This document shows positions 1 through 13,250 of a stretch of 64,000 nucleotides of DNA, one piece after another (positions within the stretch are counted from its first letter, which is position 1; every line of letters begins with the position of its first letter). Source of the DNA: Numida meleagris (Eukaryota > Chordata > Aves > Galliformes > Numididae); contig NC_034410.1 of NCBI RefSeq assembly GCF_002078875.1, positions 76,228,661 through 76,292,660 on the forward strand, written 5' to 3'. The translations under genes were made by a program, and so were the position numbers. The notes under the pieces are model-generated. The model saw nothing but the letters and a program-made list of their open reading frames with translations. It was not told the DNA's origin and did not search any database.

Positions 1-3000
1 TTGCGTTTCTAGGGCACGGACATGTTAAGAGAGATTAAATTGCATTACAGGGATAAAAATGACAATACAAGTCAAAAATTATTGTAAATGCTTTCTGAGA
101 CATAAGTTTTTTCTGCACTTACAAGATGGAAGCAAAAATAGTTCTTTGAGATTTTTATCATTTAAATTGTAATTTACATACTTTATTCAGGGGAAATGGG
201 AAGAGAACAGAAGTCATAGCTGAAGGGGCAGATACTCCCATCATTTCCTGTAAGATAGATTCAAATAATTTCATTTCTGTATGAGAGGCAAAGTGATACT
301 TTGAAAAATGAATTTATTTCTTTTTATTGCGGTGTTTTGAAAGGTTTATTATTTGGCTGCACATAACCTCAGTAAAATGAATAATGAACTCTGCTGCATC
401 TGAAGTCTTGTCCTTCATGCTTTGCCTCACGTACAGTTCCCTTCTCTTACAGCTATTTTATTTATCAGATTAGGTATTGTCATCTTCCCAACACACCCAA
501 CAGGAAATCAATAATTAATTATGGATAGGCACAGTGATGCCTCAGTGATTTCCTGAAACCTCCCAGGGTTGCACTGTATAAAACAACCAGGGAGAGTTAT
601 CTGGCTGCTTTTCACTTGGATAAATTTGGCAAGTAATTAACATATCTCTCCCTTATTGTGTGTTTGCCCATCACTAAAATCTAGGGATGAGATCTAAAAT
701 TGCAGTAGGAGATTCTTGATAAGAAGCTAATCATGCTACAAAGTAAAAGCGTTTGAAGAAAACCTGGCCAAGCAAGGCCATCTGAGGTATTTTGAAAAAG
801 AAAAATGAGGAGTGCTCTCAGAAGACTATAGTACCTCAGGCATTGAGATGACAAGTATGAACCAGGCAGAAAAAAATATGAGAGATGAGGTTAGTGTTGA
901 AGGCTGAAGATTTGAGAGTAATGTCTTGGCTCTCAGGGCCGCCGAGTTGTGGGCCGGGGGGTGTGTGTGTCGTGTAGCAAAGAATGAGCCCGACTGCTGA
1001 TTCTGAAAATGGCACTTCAAAAATGCCCCGCAGAAACCTTAATAATCCTCATTCAGTGCCAGGCAGTTCTGCTATTGTAAATGACTGTCTGACTGGGAGC
1101 CCTTTTTTAGCCCCACGCTGCCCTGAATAGATGTTCTTCTTTCGGCTTCATAAGAAATTGAAGTTTTGCTGTGTCTGTGATGCAGACAGTTATAAGTAAA
1201 ATGCGTTTATACATTTAAATTCAGAGCAAAAAGGAGAGGAACCCCAAGATCAAGCCTCCTACACATGGTAAGAAAGGGTCCTGACCAGGTGCCTGGCCCA
1301 AGGGCAGTCGTGCAGACCTGATGTGAGAGTCCCACAGCGGGGAGACACCAAGGGAGAGGGCTGAGAGCTGCCAGGAGAACTGGCCACGCAACTGTGCCTT
1401 CTGTTCTTGGAGCATCACCCTTGCTTTTTGCCTTTGCTCAAGGGATTGCACTGTTCCCAAAATGCTCTCAGTAAGGTTCCTGTCCTCACACTTCAATTAC
1501 ACCAGGGCAAGGGAGAACTGAGCAGCCTTCATCCCAAGCTCACACTGCTGTAGGTGCCCTCAGTGTAACCTGTAATCTGTGAATACATAGCATTATCATC
1601 AGAAGACATGGAAAGCAGCCGGCATTTAACCACTTCCACCTTCCTACAACCACAAAGTGCAAGTGCTGTATTGTGAGCATCTTCTGCACTTTATCTGAAT
1701 GATGATAATATTTTCAAATCACCTGAACTTGCGGATTTTCTCTGCTTTAAGTAACTTTCTGGCTTTCATAAGCTGTGGAAACAAAACTATAAACCTGAAT
1801 AGTAAAATCTCCAAATCTTCATTTCCTGTTATCTGTTGATTTTGAGGTCCTGGCTTGTAACTGTTTGGGAGAGGAGTGGAAATAGGAGAATTAGAGTCAG
1901 CATTCCTACGTCTTTTGAATTCGGTGAAATTAGGCCAGATTTCTACCTGCAGACTTAATGCAGAATCAATTCAAAGTATTTAACCCATCAGCACTCAACA
2001 AGCCAGGACAATGCCAGGATCTTTCAGGCACAATCCCATCAATGTATCCTGAGTTCCCACCTTGGAAGTAAAAGACAAAACCCTAGGAGCATAAATGTCA
2101 ATATCCTATTTAGAAGTGTTTGTAACTTAGCTGACGGCATTCAAAGAAAAAAAAATCAGGAAAGTAGATTAATTCAGAGTACATCATAAAGCAGATCAGT
2201 GCCCAGGAATTCCCTGCTCCTTTAGAGTTTTCTCTGAAAACAGACAAGCAGATCTGGACATGATGATCTTTTCAGGAGCTGTTTACCGATACTTGGATTT
2301 GGCATTGTAAATCTAAAGCACAAAATAATATGAACATCTTTTTTTTTTTAAATATAGATGTTTTATCTAGAACTAGTTGTTTTGTTTGATGAGTGTTTCC
2401 AGCACTGTTGAAGTTTTTAATTCAGTTGAAATGTTTTTCAAAGTAAACACATTTTTAGTACAAAGACAGGGGCCTTTTTAGAGAACAGCCATCTCTCCTG
2501 TCCTTCAGCAGCTGACATTTCTTTGCCAACCACTTCACTGCCACATGCAAAGCAGCCCTGCTAGGGAGCTGAATATTCATGTGTGTTCATGGATATGGAT
2601 CCGCTGCAGTGGGGCAGGCAGATGGAGAGAAGTCAGATTTGCTGTCTTGGCAGCTGTACTGATAGAACAGCCTAGTGAGGAGAAACTTTGGGAAACATTC
2701 TTTCTTCCCCCCTGTACTGGAGCAAAATAATGTGATTCCAGGTTGTACATCCTAGTGATAAATGTGATGCTTGTTAAGCATTTAAACTATGTTATGTCAA
2801 AAATCCTCATTCAAGAGCTCAGTTAGACACATGTGTGGATCACCCCAGCCTTCCTATAATTTCAGATTTCTCACTGCCATCAAGTCACATACATAACTTT
2901 CATATGTCAAGGTATGTAGATAATTTAATCCAGTTCTAATTTCTGTTACATCTTATTAATGTCGTGACAACACATTCCAGTGAAGGATTGCCCAGACCCA

Positions 3001-6000
3001 TGTAAGTCTGATGAGCCTTGACTTAGTTCACATCAGATTTGTCTTTTACTGTAGACAGTGTCATACAGGTGCACACCAGTCAGAAAGTTTCATTTAACCT
3101 GACAGCAGGGCCTGAGATTGTGAAAGAGACAACACCAGCAGCTCCTGCAATTTCTGGCTGAGTTTCAAATCAAGTACATCCTATGTTATGTACTTTCTTA
3201 GAGGCATTCTGTCTTTTGCTATATCATCCACTTGTGGGTGGGTCTATTTACCAGTTCTTGCTAGTGGTTGCCTATAAAAACTTTACATTTCTGCAGCTTA
3301 TTACCATAAGCAGTTATTATTGCAGCTAATATACCGGAACCAGGAAAATGCTGGCTTGCAGTTAGGGAAGTAGGAGGACAAAACAAGTCTGATCCTGTAT
3401 GATTTAAATCATTTGGCAAAATGTCTGTTAAATCAGGTCATGAACAGGATCAGGCTTGATGCGAGGAATAACATTCTGGGGAGTCAGCAAACTGAGCAGG
3501 AGGAGGGACACTTTTGTAGTTTCTTGGGTTTCAGATGATTCATTATCAGATTGGTTGTATCATTTTTGTTTCTTCTCCACTGAGTGTTTTTTTCTGGTTC
3601 TGAGGATATACTCTTTCTTCCTGCCAAGGATGTTAGTAGGCAAGAGACAGAACAAAAATCACTCTTCAGCATAGACAGATATTCATGTGCATGCAGCCAC
3701 AGCAGTTTTTCTAAACCACCAATGACTTTCAAGTCAGTGTCATCAGCTGATCAGCATAATCCATCAGAGCACAGGGCTTGTTTTTATTTTTGCTGCGTGG
3801 CAGTTAGCAGCTGAGCTGATGTGGGATATCTTTCAGAGCAGATGCCACGAGGTCATCCAGGCTGGCCATGCCCATCCCTGACTGCACCATGAGGCCCTTG
3901 TCTCTGCCATTTTGTCTACTCCCCTCTCACCTCTTCAGCCTATGGGTTCTTCAGGCAGGAGCTCTGGTTCCCCACTGTGTCAGCATGTTGCCACTTCCAA
4001 TCCTGGCTTAATTTCATTCAGTCTTCATAGTGTTATTGTACAACAAACCAGATAAATAGTGTCTATGATATTGCCCAACTTAGGAAGTGAAGGATTCTGC
4101 TATGGCAGAGTTAAGGAAACTGGAACACACAAGAAAACTGAACACAACAAGGAAGTTTTAAACACAGTACAAAACTGCTTTCTCCTTTTCCCTACATTTT
4201 AAACACAGAAAAAATAATGCGGAAAACCCAAACTATATTTTGGCACAGTAAGCATAGTCACCCTGTCTAAATAATTATTTCATTTGGGCTTGAAGAAAGC
4301 TGTATTTTCAAAATGACTTATAGTTGAGCAGGGAGGCAAAGGACCTGTTCACTCTTTAAGCCCAGTTAAAGTAGATCAGTGAGTCTACAGTATCATACTT
4401 GTATTCTGCAATGATTAAGTCTCCACCCCAGATCTAGTCCCTGCAGATTTCAAACAAGCACGTGATCAGAAATACATCTTTGCTGATCAAGGTCTGACAC
4501 ATACCCTTTAACATCTGACTTAATGGAGTGTAATTGAGGGAAAACGCACATACTGATGCACTATAATGATAGTCAAAATTTAGGAAAAAGCCCAACAGAA
4601 GGTACCTTGGGAGAGGCGATAAGTACATGCAATGATATTTATGTACTTCGGTTGTTCTTGTAGTGTGCAGTTGCTACTTATTAATTAATTACTGCCAGTT
4701 AACGAACCCATCCATTCTTGTAACAGAAATACAGCGACGGGACTACTCTTTAGTTTGTCATATCCTTTTGACTTACCCCTCTTCTCCTAGATCATGTTTG
4801 TAGCTGATAAATTGGTTTCTGAAATGCGGTCTCACACACTGCTGTTGAGTTAGTTTTCTTCTCTGCAGGACACTTACATACTGTACCTTTAAGTACCCAA
4901 ATCAATTTAATTAAATTTCATTACAAGCACTAGAGCTGAAACAAACTAATGAAAGCAGCCATCACGTCAGGTGCTATTTATCTCGGCATTAAATTGAAAA
5001 TACTCCCTTAAGGATCTTAAAAATTAGTTTCAATATTTAACACTAATAGCTTTTGGAATTGTTTATGGGGATAGTTTTAATGAATTTCTTACAAACAGTT
5101 TACCTTTCCAAGGAAAGGACCTTGTTCCTTGCAGCAGAGAAGAGCCGAAGACATATGACTTAAAAGTATTCAGGTTTTGGAATATGTGTCATCTGTGACC
5201 TGCCCATAATGTGGAGCAAACTCACGCTTCCTACAGTCACTTTCTAACTGGTTTATGGCAATTCATAGAGCTCCAGTTTCTTACGTGGACAGGATCTAAA
5301 AATTCCAAGCCTGTATTCATGACTGTAATAATTCTTACTTCATAATGTCACTAAGCACTCACTGAAAGAATGAATAATGGATAATTATTCAAATGGATAA
5401 TTTGAAAAAAAAGAATTATCTTTAAAAGATGGAACACTGTAACAGGGGCTTTGTGCACCACCTTTCTACAGGGGCTGACTCTCCTTTTAAGAGTTTTTCT
5501 TGAACTTGTTAATGTTTCCCTTTGCAAACAGTCCCATAGACTCACTGAAGCAGCTCAGGCTGCTGCATCACATTCCACAGGCTCAGTCTCTTGATCATCC
5601 CAATCAAAGGATGCCGTGGGAGTGCTGTGCCTCTGCTATGACACATGTCTGGGACTTCTTTGATGGAAACAAGAACACAAATGGACACTATGCATTGCCA
5701 TGCCTGCTTCCAGATCCATGGACCTGGAAGCACTTCTGAGCTGCACTGTGTAAGCGTGGCTGATGACTCCCTATTTTGCAGGTGAACAGAGAAGTCTATT
5801 CCTTCTTCTTTAGTCAGATCTAGAGTAAATTCTCTTGCTATCTTCTGCATCAGCAGAGGAGTCTGCTTAAAAGAAACAGTAATCAGAAAACTATAACACA
5901 GCAAATTATTGAGGTCACCTTTCTTACAAGAACTTAAGACCTCAGAAAATGAAGAAGAGGGGAAACATTTTTCCACAGCAGGATAAGGGCATGGGCTTCT

Positions 6001-6406
6001 CAAGTTTGCTTCTTCATTCTTATAGTATAAAAGTGTCATGTAAGTTATTGTTAATGGGAGATGTAAATATAACACAAAGTATTTTTCTTACAGTTTTAGT
6101 GCTTGGATAAGATTATTGGACACAAGCTATTCATTATAGCTACTAAACTATTAGCTGTTTTTAAAAATCTACGTTTGAAAAGTTTCTAATAATTTCCAGT
6201 TCTATTCAACAATAAGTATGTAGGACTTTACAGATGTTTTTGTTAGTATTTTCATTGATCCTCCTTCGGGGTTGGAGAACCTGGCCTATGCAGATGTGGC
6301 CTCAGATGTGGAAATGGAAGATCAGGTATAGAAATTTGTAGCTTAAGAGAGTAGTATTAAAGACTGTTTCTTTTTCAAAAAAAAATTTTATATTCATTTA
6401 TTTATT

Positions 6407-6441
6407 ATATTTATATATATATATATATATTTTTTTTTTTT
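6407..6441. repeat. (TA)n microsatellite with T-tract
   Basis: An AT-only tract of alternating TA followed by a run of T, seen directly. It lies about 210 bp before the mariner terminal repeat and looks like ordinary simple sequence. Confidence 0.9.
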
Positions 6442-6650
6442 AATGAATTAAGTTTTCCGTCCTCATGTTTTATTATGTGACTGCTATAAGATGCAGTTCA
6501 GGGAGATGTCATTAAAATGACTGGCTGCAGTGGACAAATGCTTACTACCTATTTTAAAGAAAAAATAACCACAATACAAAAGCCATGGCCTACATTTCTC
6601 TTCCTTTTCTTTTCTTTTAAACTTATGACTGAGAAACATGCTTGTTTATA

Positions 6651-7930
6651 CAAGGACTGCTCTGAAAGTAATGCCTCCTATTTTATTACGTTGGCCCACA
6701 ATGTCAGAGGCAGATATTGGTGGTATGGCAGTAGAGACTGAACCTTCCCACCAATATTTCACTACATTTTGTTGCCATATGACAGATGGCAGCAGAGGGG
6801 CAGTCTGATAGAATGGCATCTGACATGGAAGTGTGTCTGAAGCAAAGGTGTGGAATTGAATTGAAAAAATGGCACGCACTGGTATCATAGATGCTTGCTG
6901 AACATATATGGAGACCAGTCAGAGGATGTGAGCACAATGAGGCGGTGGGTGATGCGTTTCAGCAGTGATGATAGCATCGTGAAAAACAAGCCACGTTCTG
7001 GACAGCCATGCGCAGCTGTCACAGCACAAAATGAAGAGTGTCTTGATCAGCTCATCAGTGCAAATCAGCAGATTATGACCATGGAACTCTGTATGGAGCT
7101 GCATATCAGCTTCAATACATTGGAAATGATGGTGGCAATGTTGGAATATTACACAGTTTGCGCCAGATGGGTCCCATGAATGCACACACAGGAACAGAAA
7201 GAACACCTTATGCAAGTTTGACATACTGAAGCTGTACAACAGTGAAGTTGACAGTTTCCTGGATTGCATCATTACTGGTGACAAGATGCGGTGTCACCCC
7301 TATGAGCTGGAGGCAGAACAGCAGTCTGTGGAGTGGTGATGTGAATTTCCCATGGAAGCAAATGTTCAAGACATAGCCCTCAGCAGGTAAAGAGATGGGC
7401 ACTGTCTATTGCACTAGGAAGGGGGTGATTCTTCTGGATTTCCTGGGGCCTGGACAAACCATCAACTCTGACCACTACATTGCAACACTAAGCTGAAGGC
7501 TCAAACTTCCAGAGCCTGCCCAGAGAAGAAGATAACCATTCTCTTCAACACGATAATGCCAAGACCCATACCAGTTTGAAGACCATGGAGTACATTGCCA
7601 CTCTTGGCTGGACTGTCCTACCACACGCAGCATATAGTTTGGATTTGATGCCATCTGACTTCCATCTGTTTGAGATGATGAAGGATTCTATGACGCCCTC
7701 ATAGGAGCTGTGAAACAGTGGGTCACCTCCACTGGTGCAGATTTTTACGAGCGCGGCATGCAGGCTCTTGTTCATCACTGGCGCAAATGCATAGCTAATG
7801 GTAGTGACTGTTGCAAAATAGCGTTTTGTAGCTGAGAATTTGCTCTGTCAAACAGTGTTATTTTGCTCTTTGTATCTGCTGTAGTTTACATGGAAATAAA
7901 TTGGAGGCATTACTTTTGGAGAGACCTACA
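6651..7930 (+). mobile_element. Full-length mariner (Galluhop-like), decayed
   Basis: This is a 1280-bp Tc1/mariner-type DNA transposon, the expected size for the family. The ends are inverted repeats: 6651-6678 matches the reverse complement of 7903-7930 at 18 of 28 positions, with the inner block AAAGTAATGCCTCC identical. Both ends are flanked by the target dinucleotide TA (6649-6650 and 7931-7932). The interior encodes a mariner transposase in pieces (see 6813-7835). The avian context and the sequence resemble Galluhop (Mariner1_GG); that family name is from memory and unchecked. The element is in the sense orientation of the CTNND2 intron and must be immobile because the transposase is broken. 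Confidence 0.93.
6813..7835 (+). pseudogene. Mariner transposase pseudogene (DD34D)
   Basis: An intact enzyme of this family is about 345 residues and cuts and pastes the element at TA. Here a start at 6813 opens a frame that soon hits a stop after a frameshift. The N-terminal helix-turn-helix portion is readable at 6895-7179 (QSEDVSTMRRWVMRFSS, then SGQPCAAVT and CARWVP) before another stop. The catalytic aspartates are visible: the first in TGDK (7280-7282, where the family usually has GDE), the second in HDNAKTH (7552-7554) and the third in PSDFHLF (7657-7659). The second and third are in one frame with exactly 34 residues between them, the DD34D signature. The first lies in a different frame, so there is at least one indel between. 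Many in-frame stops and frameshifts leave no functional product. Confidence 0.9.
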
Positions 7931-9361
7931 TAGAAATGCGTTCTGTAAGGAGTACAGATGTTTGGAACCGGTAGCTAGGTGTCAAGTCTACCTCTCCTAT
8001 CGTACTTGGAGCTTTTCCCTCTACATCAAATGTGAATGCCTTCCTTCCTCCTGCTGCTTTTAAAAGAGACGTGTCACACTCTTGCAGAGTTCTCTTTCTT
8101 GAAAGTGGAAAAGGTGTTTTTGAGCCTTTCCCAGCTGCAGCTGGGAGAGCTGTGTGCCTGTGGTGGGCCCGGAACCAGAGAGAGGCCTTGAGTCAAGGCT
8201 GAGGTGGGAGGGGTGGGCCTCAGAGCTGGTGTTCAGGGGCAGCCCAGGGTCTGGGTTTAAATGTCCTTCTCTGCACTCAGGCAGAGTTAGTTTTCTGCAA
8301 GCAAGGGTAAAATTCCTGCTGGTTGTGGGGGTGGGTGGGGTTGCAACAATTTAGTGTTTGCTTATATCCAGCATTTCACTGCCAAGCTGTGTTTAGCACC
8401 ATGCCAGTTGCTTGACTCGATATCCACGGAGCTTAGCAGAGAGCGGGTGTTTGTAAAAGCTCTTCAGCCCAAGACTGGGCAGGATCAACTTGTATTATAG
8501 ATTTAGATTTAAAACTGAGCAGTGATAAAGGCGATTACAATATGAAAATATTTTAAGGCACCTGAAATATTGTAGTTTAATAAGAGTACTAGCAAAAGTC
8601 CATTTATTCTCTCATGATATTTTCAAGCTGTGAAGTTAATTATTTAGGAGCATTACACTGTATTATAATAATACAAGAATAAACTCTTTTTATTTCTGAA
8701 CTAGCTGTTCCAAACACTTCTATTACTTTGTTTCTTTTTTAAAAAAGTGCATCACTATTACCACAGTTCTAAATACAGGGAATGGAATTTCACTCTGTAC
8801 ATCTTGGTAAAAAAAAAACTCAGTGAGGAAAATGCACTGATTTTTATTGCTCAGTGGGAACAAATGGGCATGTAATGTATCTTACGGCACTATAGATACC
8901 CAAATATTTACATCAATTTTGATAATGTGGTAGCTTCACCATCTTCTTACTACAAGTAAGATAATAAGATAGAAATTACTTAAAGCAAAAATGTGCAACA
9001 AAAGGCAGCTTTGTGAATTGGACTATTTTTGTAGCCAGAATGTCATTTAAAATGTGAAATTAGTGGCAAGGAAAAAAAAATTAAGACACTGTCCAGTGTT
9101 TTCATAACTTGAGCTTTTCTGGAATACAGTACTTTACAGAAATTACTGCATTTTAAAATTGTTATTTTTGTGTGTCAGTACAGTCAGTATATTGAATCCT
9201 GTACCACTGAGAGTATTTGTCACCCAGTCACTGGAAAAAGGGGGTAACCTATTTGTGTATAAGTAGTAAAAAATAGAATATACAGGAAAATGCTTTGTAT
9301 TTAATAATGAAGAACAGTGAGGAAAAACACCATATGCTGTTTTTGCTGATTGCTGTCATAA

Positions 9362-9529
<168 letters not shown>

Positions 9530-9907
9530 TAAACACTGAAGTAATCCATTACTGTCATTTTGCTCCTTTAAGCAATCAGTTATTAACAGTAATGGAAGGG
9601 TGCAGGATACAGTCTTTGCTCATATCTGAACTGTCCATTCAAAACAGGAATGACTTTACTTTGCAGGACACTTCATAAAGTTCTACAGCAGAGAGATTAC
9701 TGAACTTTTTGTTATGAATTGCTATGCAGTGTTTTCCTGATCGAGGTTAGATGACTAGATCTCAGGAACAATTAAATCTACTGTTAGCTCGAATAAATTC
9801 TGCTACTCTTTGCTAGTCATGAAGTCTGTTATGTTGTTTGTGACAGCTCTGTATATGTGGCAGAAGTTGAAAGATCCACATTATTTCTGTCAGCGTTTAT
9901 TCTGATC

Positions 9908-9956
9908 ATATGTGTATGTGTGTATACATATATGTGTGTATACACATGCATATGCA
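9908..9956. repeat. Alternating TG/TA simple repeat
   Basis: A purine-pyrimidine alternating tract mixing TG, TA and CA dinucleotides, seen directly. It contains the perfect 12-bp palindrome TGTGTATACACA at 9935-9946. Confidence 0.85.
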
Positions 9957-10699
9957 AGTTTAACAAAAGTTTGACTACAGGTCTTCATGTAATATTGATG
10001 GCACATTTAGAACAGCTGTCATTAATTCTATATGATCTCTGCACTGAATTAATGTAAGTATGGCACCTTGTACTGTGGTGTTAATTTATTTTTCTGCTCA
10101 GTAATGTAGGCATTTTTTCATCAGCTTATTCTAAGGTAAAACATATTCTATCTAGATAAAAGAGTCTCAGTAACAGTATTTTAAGATAAACAGTGAAACA
10201 GTCAAACTTTCAGTGTGCATTTTACTACTTGTTCAATCAAATCCTGCCATTACATAGGTATACCAGGAGTTTAAGATTAAAACTGACCAAACTGGTTATT
10301 GCCATCATCATTGTACCATAGTTGTGTTTCTAAGAAAATAGTCATGATAATTGTCTATAAGCTTTTTTCTATAAGTACCTTAGTCCTGTCAAGAAACCAT
10401 TGAGGAAGTTTGAAAATGTGGCCATAAGTACACCCCAGTGAGAGTTACTGTTCTTATTATTCCATCTAAATTTCTGCCATGACATAGTTATAGGGCTTTG
10501 TGGAAAGGAATAGACAGCAGAGGAAATCAACGCTGATCTGTGAGACTATTTCACACATGATTTTTATAGGCAAGCCAGGGCAAGCTAGCAAACAGTCCAG
10601 AAAATGTTGCATATGATAGGTACGAAGCAAACTAAAAACCATTCTCCAATAATGGATGTTACTTCCATTTTTTCTCAAAATGGAAGAATGATTTCCTTG

Positions 10700-11340
10700 G
10701 AGGTCTGCCTTGGGTCCAATACATTTCAGTGGTTTTAGTAATGATCCTTCTAATACACAAAGGATGCCTGTTAACTTTGCGGATGGCATAAGTCTGGAAG
10801 AGGCTCACCTACTATGGGGGACATTGTTAGAATTCAGAGTTGTCCTGAGAAATTGGAGCTACTGTCTGAAGGGAAACGAAGATCTTATCCTTTACAAATA
10901 AATTATAAGGGGAAATCTGTCTAGATGAAAGTGCATTAGAAATGACTTAGGGATTTTTGTCAGTTGCAAACATGAATCAGGAGATGGAGAGATCAGAGTA
11001 TGAAGATACACTGAATGGACTGTAATTGTTTAACTCATTGACAAGATGAGGGCAGTGAGAAGAGATACACACCAAGTCTTCAGACACGTAAGAGGCAGCT
11101 GCAAGGAGGCATGCTATGAACTTTCTCTACCTTCATAGCAGACAAATGAAAATAATGAGCAGCAAGGAGTCAGGCTAGACATCAGGGAACATTTCCTAAT
11201 GGCAGAGAAACAAAGCACTGTAATAGACTGCTTGGAGCACTTACGTGGTTTCTGTCATCAGAGATCTTTAGTTTCAGACAAAAATCTGTCAAGAATTGTT
11301 TTGGTATAGTGTCTCCTACCTTGGGGTAAAAGGTTGAAGT
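10700..11340 (+). mobile_element. Ancient CR1 LINE fragment (reverse-transcriptase end)
   Basis: Two collinear pieces resemble CR1 ORF2. At about 10710-10800 a frame reads FSNDPSNTQRMPVNFADG; FADG at 10776-10787 sits where CR1 reverse transcriptase has FADD. At about 11090-11260 another frame reads FRHVRGSCKEA and later GVRLDIREHFLMAEK, matching the CR1 C-terminal region before the 3' tail. The spacing between the pieces is shorter than in an intact element, so part is deleted. No terminal ATTCTRTG repeats are seen. The heavy decay indicates an old insertion. It is in sense orientation relative to CTNND2. Limits are approximate. Confidence 0.6.
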
Positions 11341-12824
11341 AAATGAACTCATAATGTCCCGTTCATTCCTAGGACCTGGTTATGCAGTGCTTTTAACTAG
11401 CTTGAAGAGTTCTGTCTTTTTGTGTATACTTTAAAAATAGTAACAGAAAACCTTGATGTTACTTCTTAGTCTAATGTAAAGTAGTGAATGTGTGTCTACT
11501 TCCAATAAGAACTCTGGAGGAAGACACTTCTGGATTTTAACACTTGCCAAAAAGCCATTGTTCTAACATGTGAGGAGACGTACAAATTCCACAGGGAACA
11601 GAGAGAGATGTTTTTTTCCTCATCAGTCAACTTTATTCAGTACGCCAGACTGTTACAAGTATTACCAGAGTATGAGAAACAAAATGCATAGCGTAGTGTT
11701 AGCTACCTTTTCAAGTTTTGCATCCTGTTTTGTCCCCTGCTTAAGTCAGGCTCCCATTAGCTGATTTGGTAATGTCATGTCACGTTTCTTCATTGTTACT
11801 ACTTTTATCACATTTAGAATTACATCATTATTGACAAACAACTTAAAAGCAATCCCCAGTTTTGATGGCTTCATAAGAAAGCCATCTGTCCCACGCCAGC
11901 TCTGTAATTTCAGAGAAAAGACATTGTTATTGCTCTGGAGATTATTTTATCATATGGAATATCTGGGTGGCAGCCAGGGAGGATGTGGAAACAAGCACCA
12001 AAAGTTCAGTTATTTTTTTGCCACTATGCCTTTACTAGGCTCTGGGGTCGTCTGCTGCTCACCGTGTACTACCTTCCCTCTCCTCCCCTACCCAACAGGG
12101 AAAGTGCGTTGTATCTACCGACATCTGAATGTATCAAAATCAGTTTATCTGAAATCTGTTATTTTTGTCCCTGCTTTTCTCTTTTTCCTTTCATAGCGTC
12201 ACAAGTTTTGAGTCTTTGTGATCAATGCCACTCATCACTTTCACATTCTTCAGTGCATGAGAATCACATACAAGCCCAATTCTCTTAGTCATCTTTCACT
12301 TCCCCGCTTTTAGCCAGGGCAAGTTTCAGTGAGTCTCTTACTTACTGGCTGCTGAAGCTCAGTCAATCACGAAACAACCCTATGAGCCAGCTGGTCCCAT
12401 AACACTGCCCCCCAGCCTCCTTCTTTCAGCTGGCTCAGACTCTGAACACTTGCAGAGTTTCACAGCACGTGATTAAAGAAATTTTGTTTTAATGGCAGCT
12501 GTTTGTACTTAGATAGTTAATAACAGATAAATTATTTGAGCACTTTTAAGCGTTAGATATTCTTTCTTGTATGTTTTCTATGAAAAACACCAGCTTTATT
12601 TTCTTCCCTTCCCCCCTAGAATTATTTCATGGCTTGTTTATTTTCAACAGAGAAGGGAGGAAACCACTTTATCTCCTTTTATAAGGGTTTTTCTACTCAG
12701 TTGAAAGTTAAGGGTCTTTTAAACAGAAAAGAATTGGCCATTATAAGAAAAAAAAATAACAGAAGTACCTACACTGGGAAGTTTTGACACATTAAAGAAA
12801 TTGAAAAGCTATGGGGAATTTGTG

Positions 12825-12860
12825 TATTATTATTATTATTATTGCTTTTGTTGTTGTTGT
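12825..12860. repeat. (ATT)n then (TTG)n microsatellite
   Basis: About six ATT units at 12825-12843 are followed closely by about four TTG units at 12848-12860. It lies about 260 bp before an exon acceptor. Confidence 0.9.
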
Positions 12861-13118
12861 AGTTTTTCATGATCATCTTAGATGTTGAGTATAAGTGAAA
12901 AGAGAAAATTATGTTTGGAATTGATAGTCCCATTAATGCATTTGTCCTGAATTTGAAATAACAGCACTTTCTCTTTCATAATGTGGTAGTGTTTCTTCAA
13001 ACAGCTGAACAGTAGTTTACTAGCAAATATATACTTTACTAAAACGTTTACTCTAGAGTTAAACGGTACATTCAGTGATAATGTAGTGAGAAAAAATAAA
13101 TCCATTTTTATGATCTAG

Positions 13119-13250
13119 CAAGTGCCCCAGCCTCACCTCGGGAAATGATCAGCCTAAAAGAAAGGAAAACGGACTATGAATCAACTGGAACAAATGCCAC
13201 TTACCATGGAAGTAAGGGAGAACACACTTCTAGGAAAGACACCATGACAG
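13119..13250 (+). CDS. CTNND2: CTNND2 (delta-catenin) coding exon, third from the end
   Basis: This 132-bp exon lies between the acceptor atctag and the donor ACAG|gtgaga. The first two bases complete the split Ala codon from the previous exon, and it again ends one base into a codon. The peptide reads [20 protein letters not shown] followed by [20 protein letters not shown] and TMT. It belongs to the disordered C-terminal tail, has another Ser-Pro site (PASPRE) and a basic-acidic LKERKTDYE stretch. Compared with the mammalian protein as I remember it, only a few residues differ (for example EST for ECT). Phase 1 at both ends and a length divisible by three mean that skipping it would keep the frame. 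Confidence 0.95.

Noticed and set aside
5542..6075. Minus-strand frame of 177 codons
   Set aside because: Longest ungapped frame in the window, but no domain, no family resemblance, and composition typical of AT-rich noncoding sequence inside an intron.
11777..12196. Plus-strand frame of 139 codons in a CTNND2 intron
   Set aside because: Hydrophobic, T-rich composition, overlapped by another frame, and no plausible splice context linking it to CTNND2.
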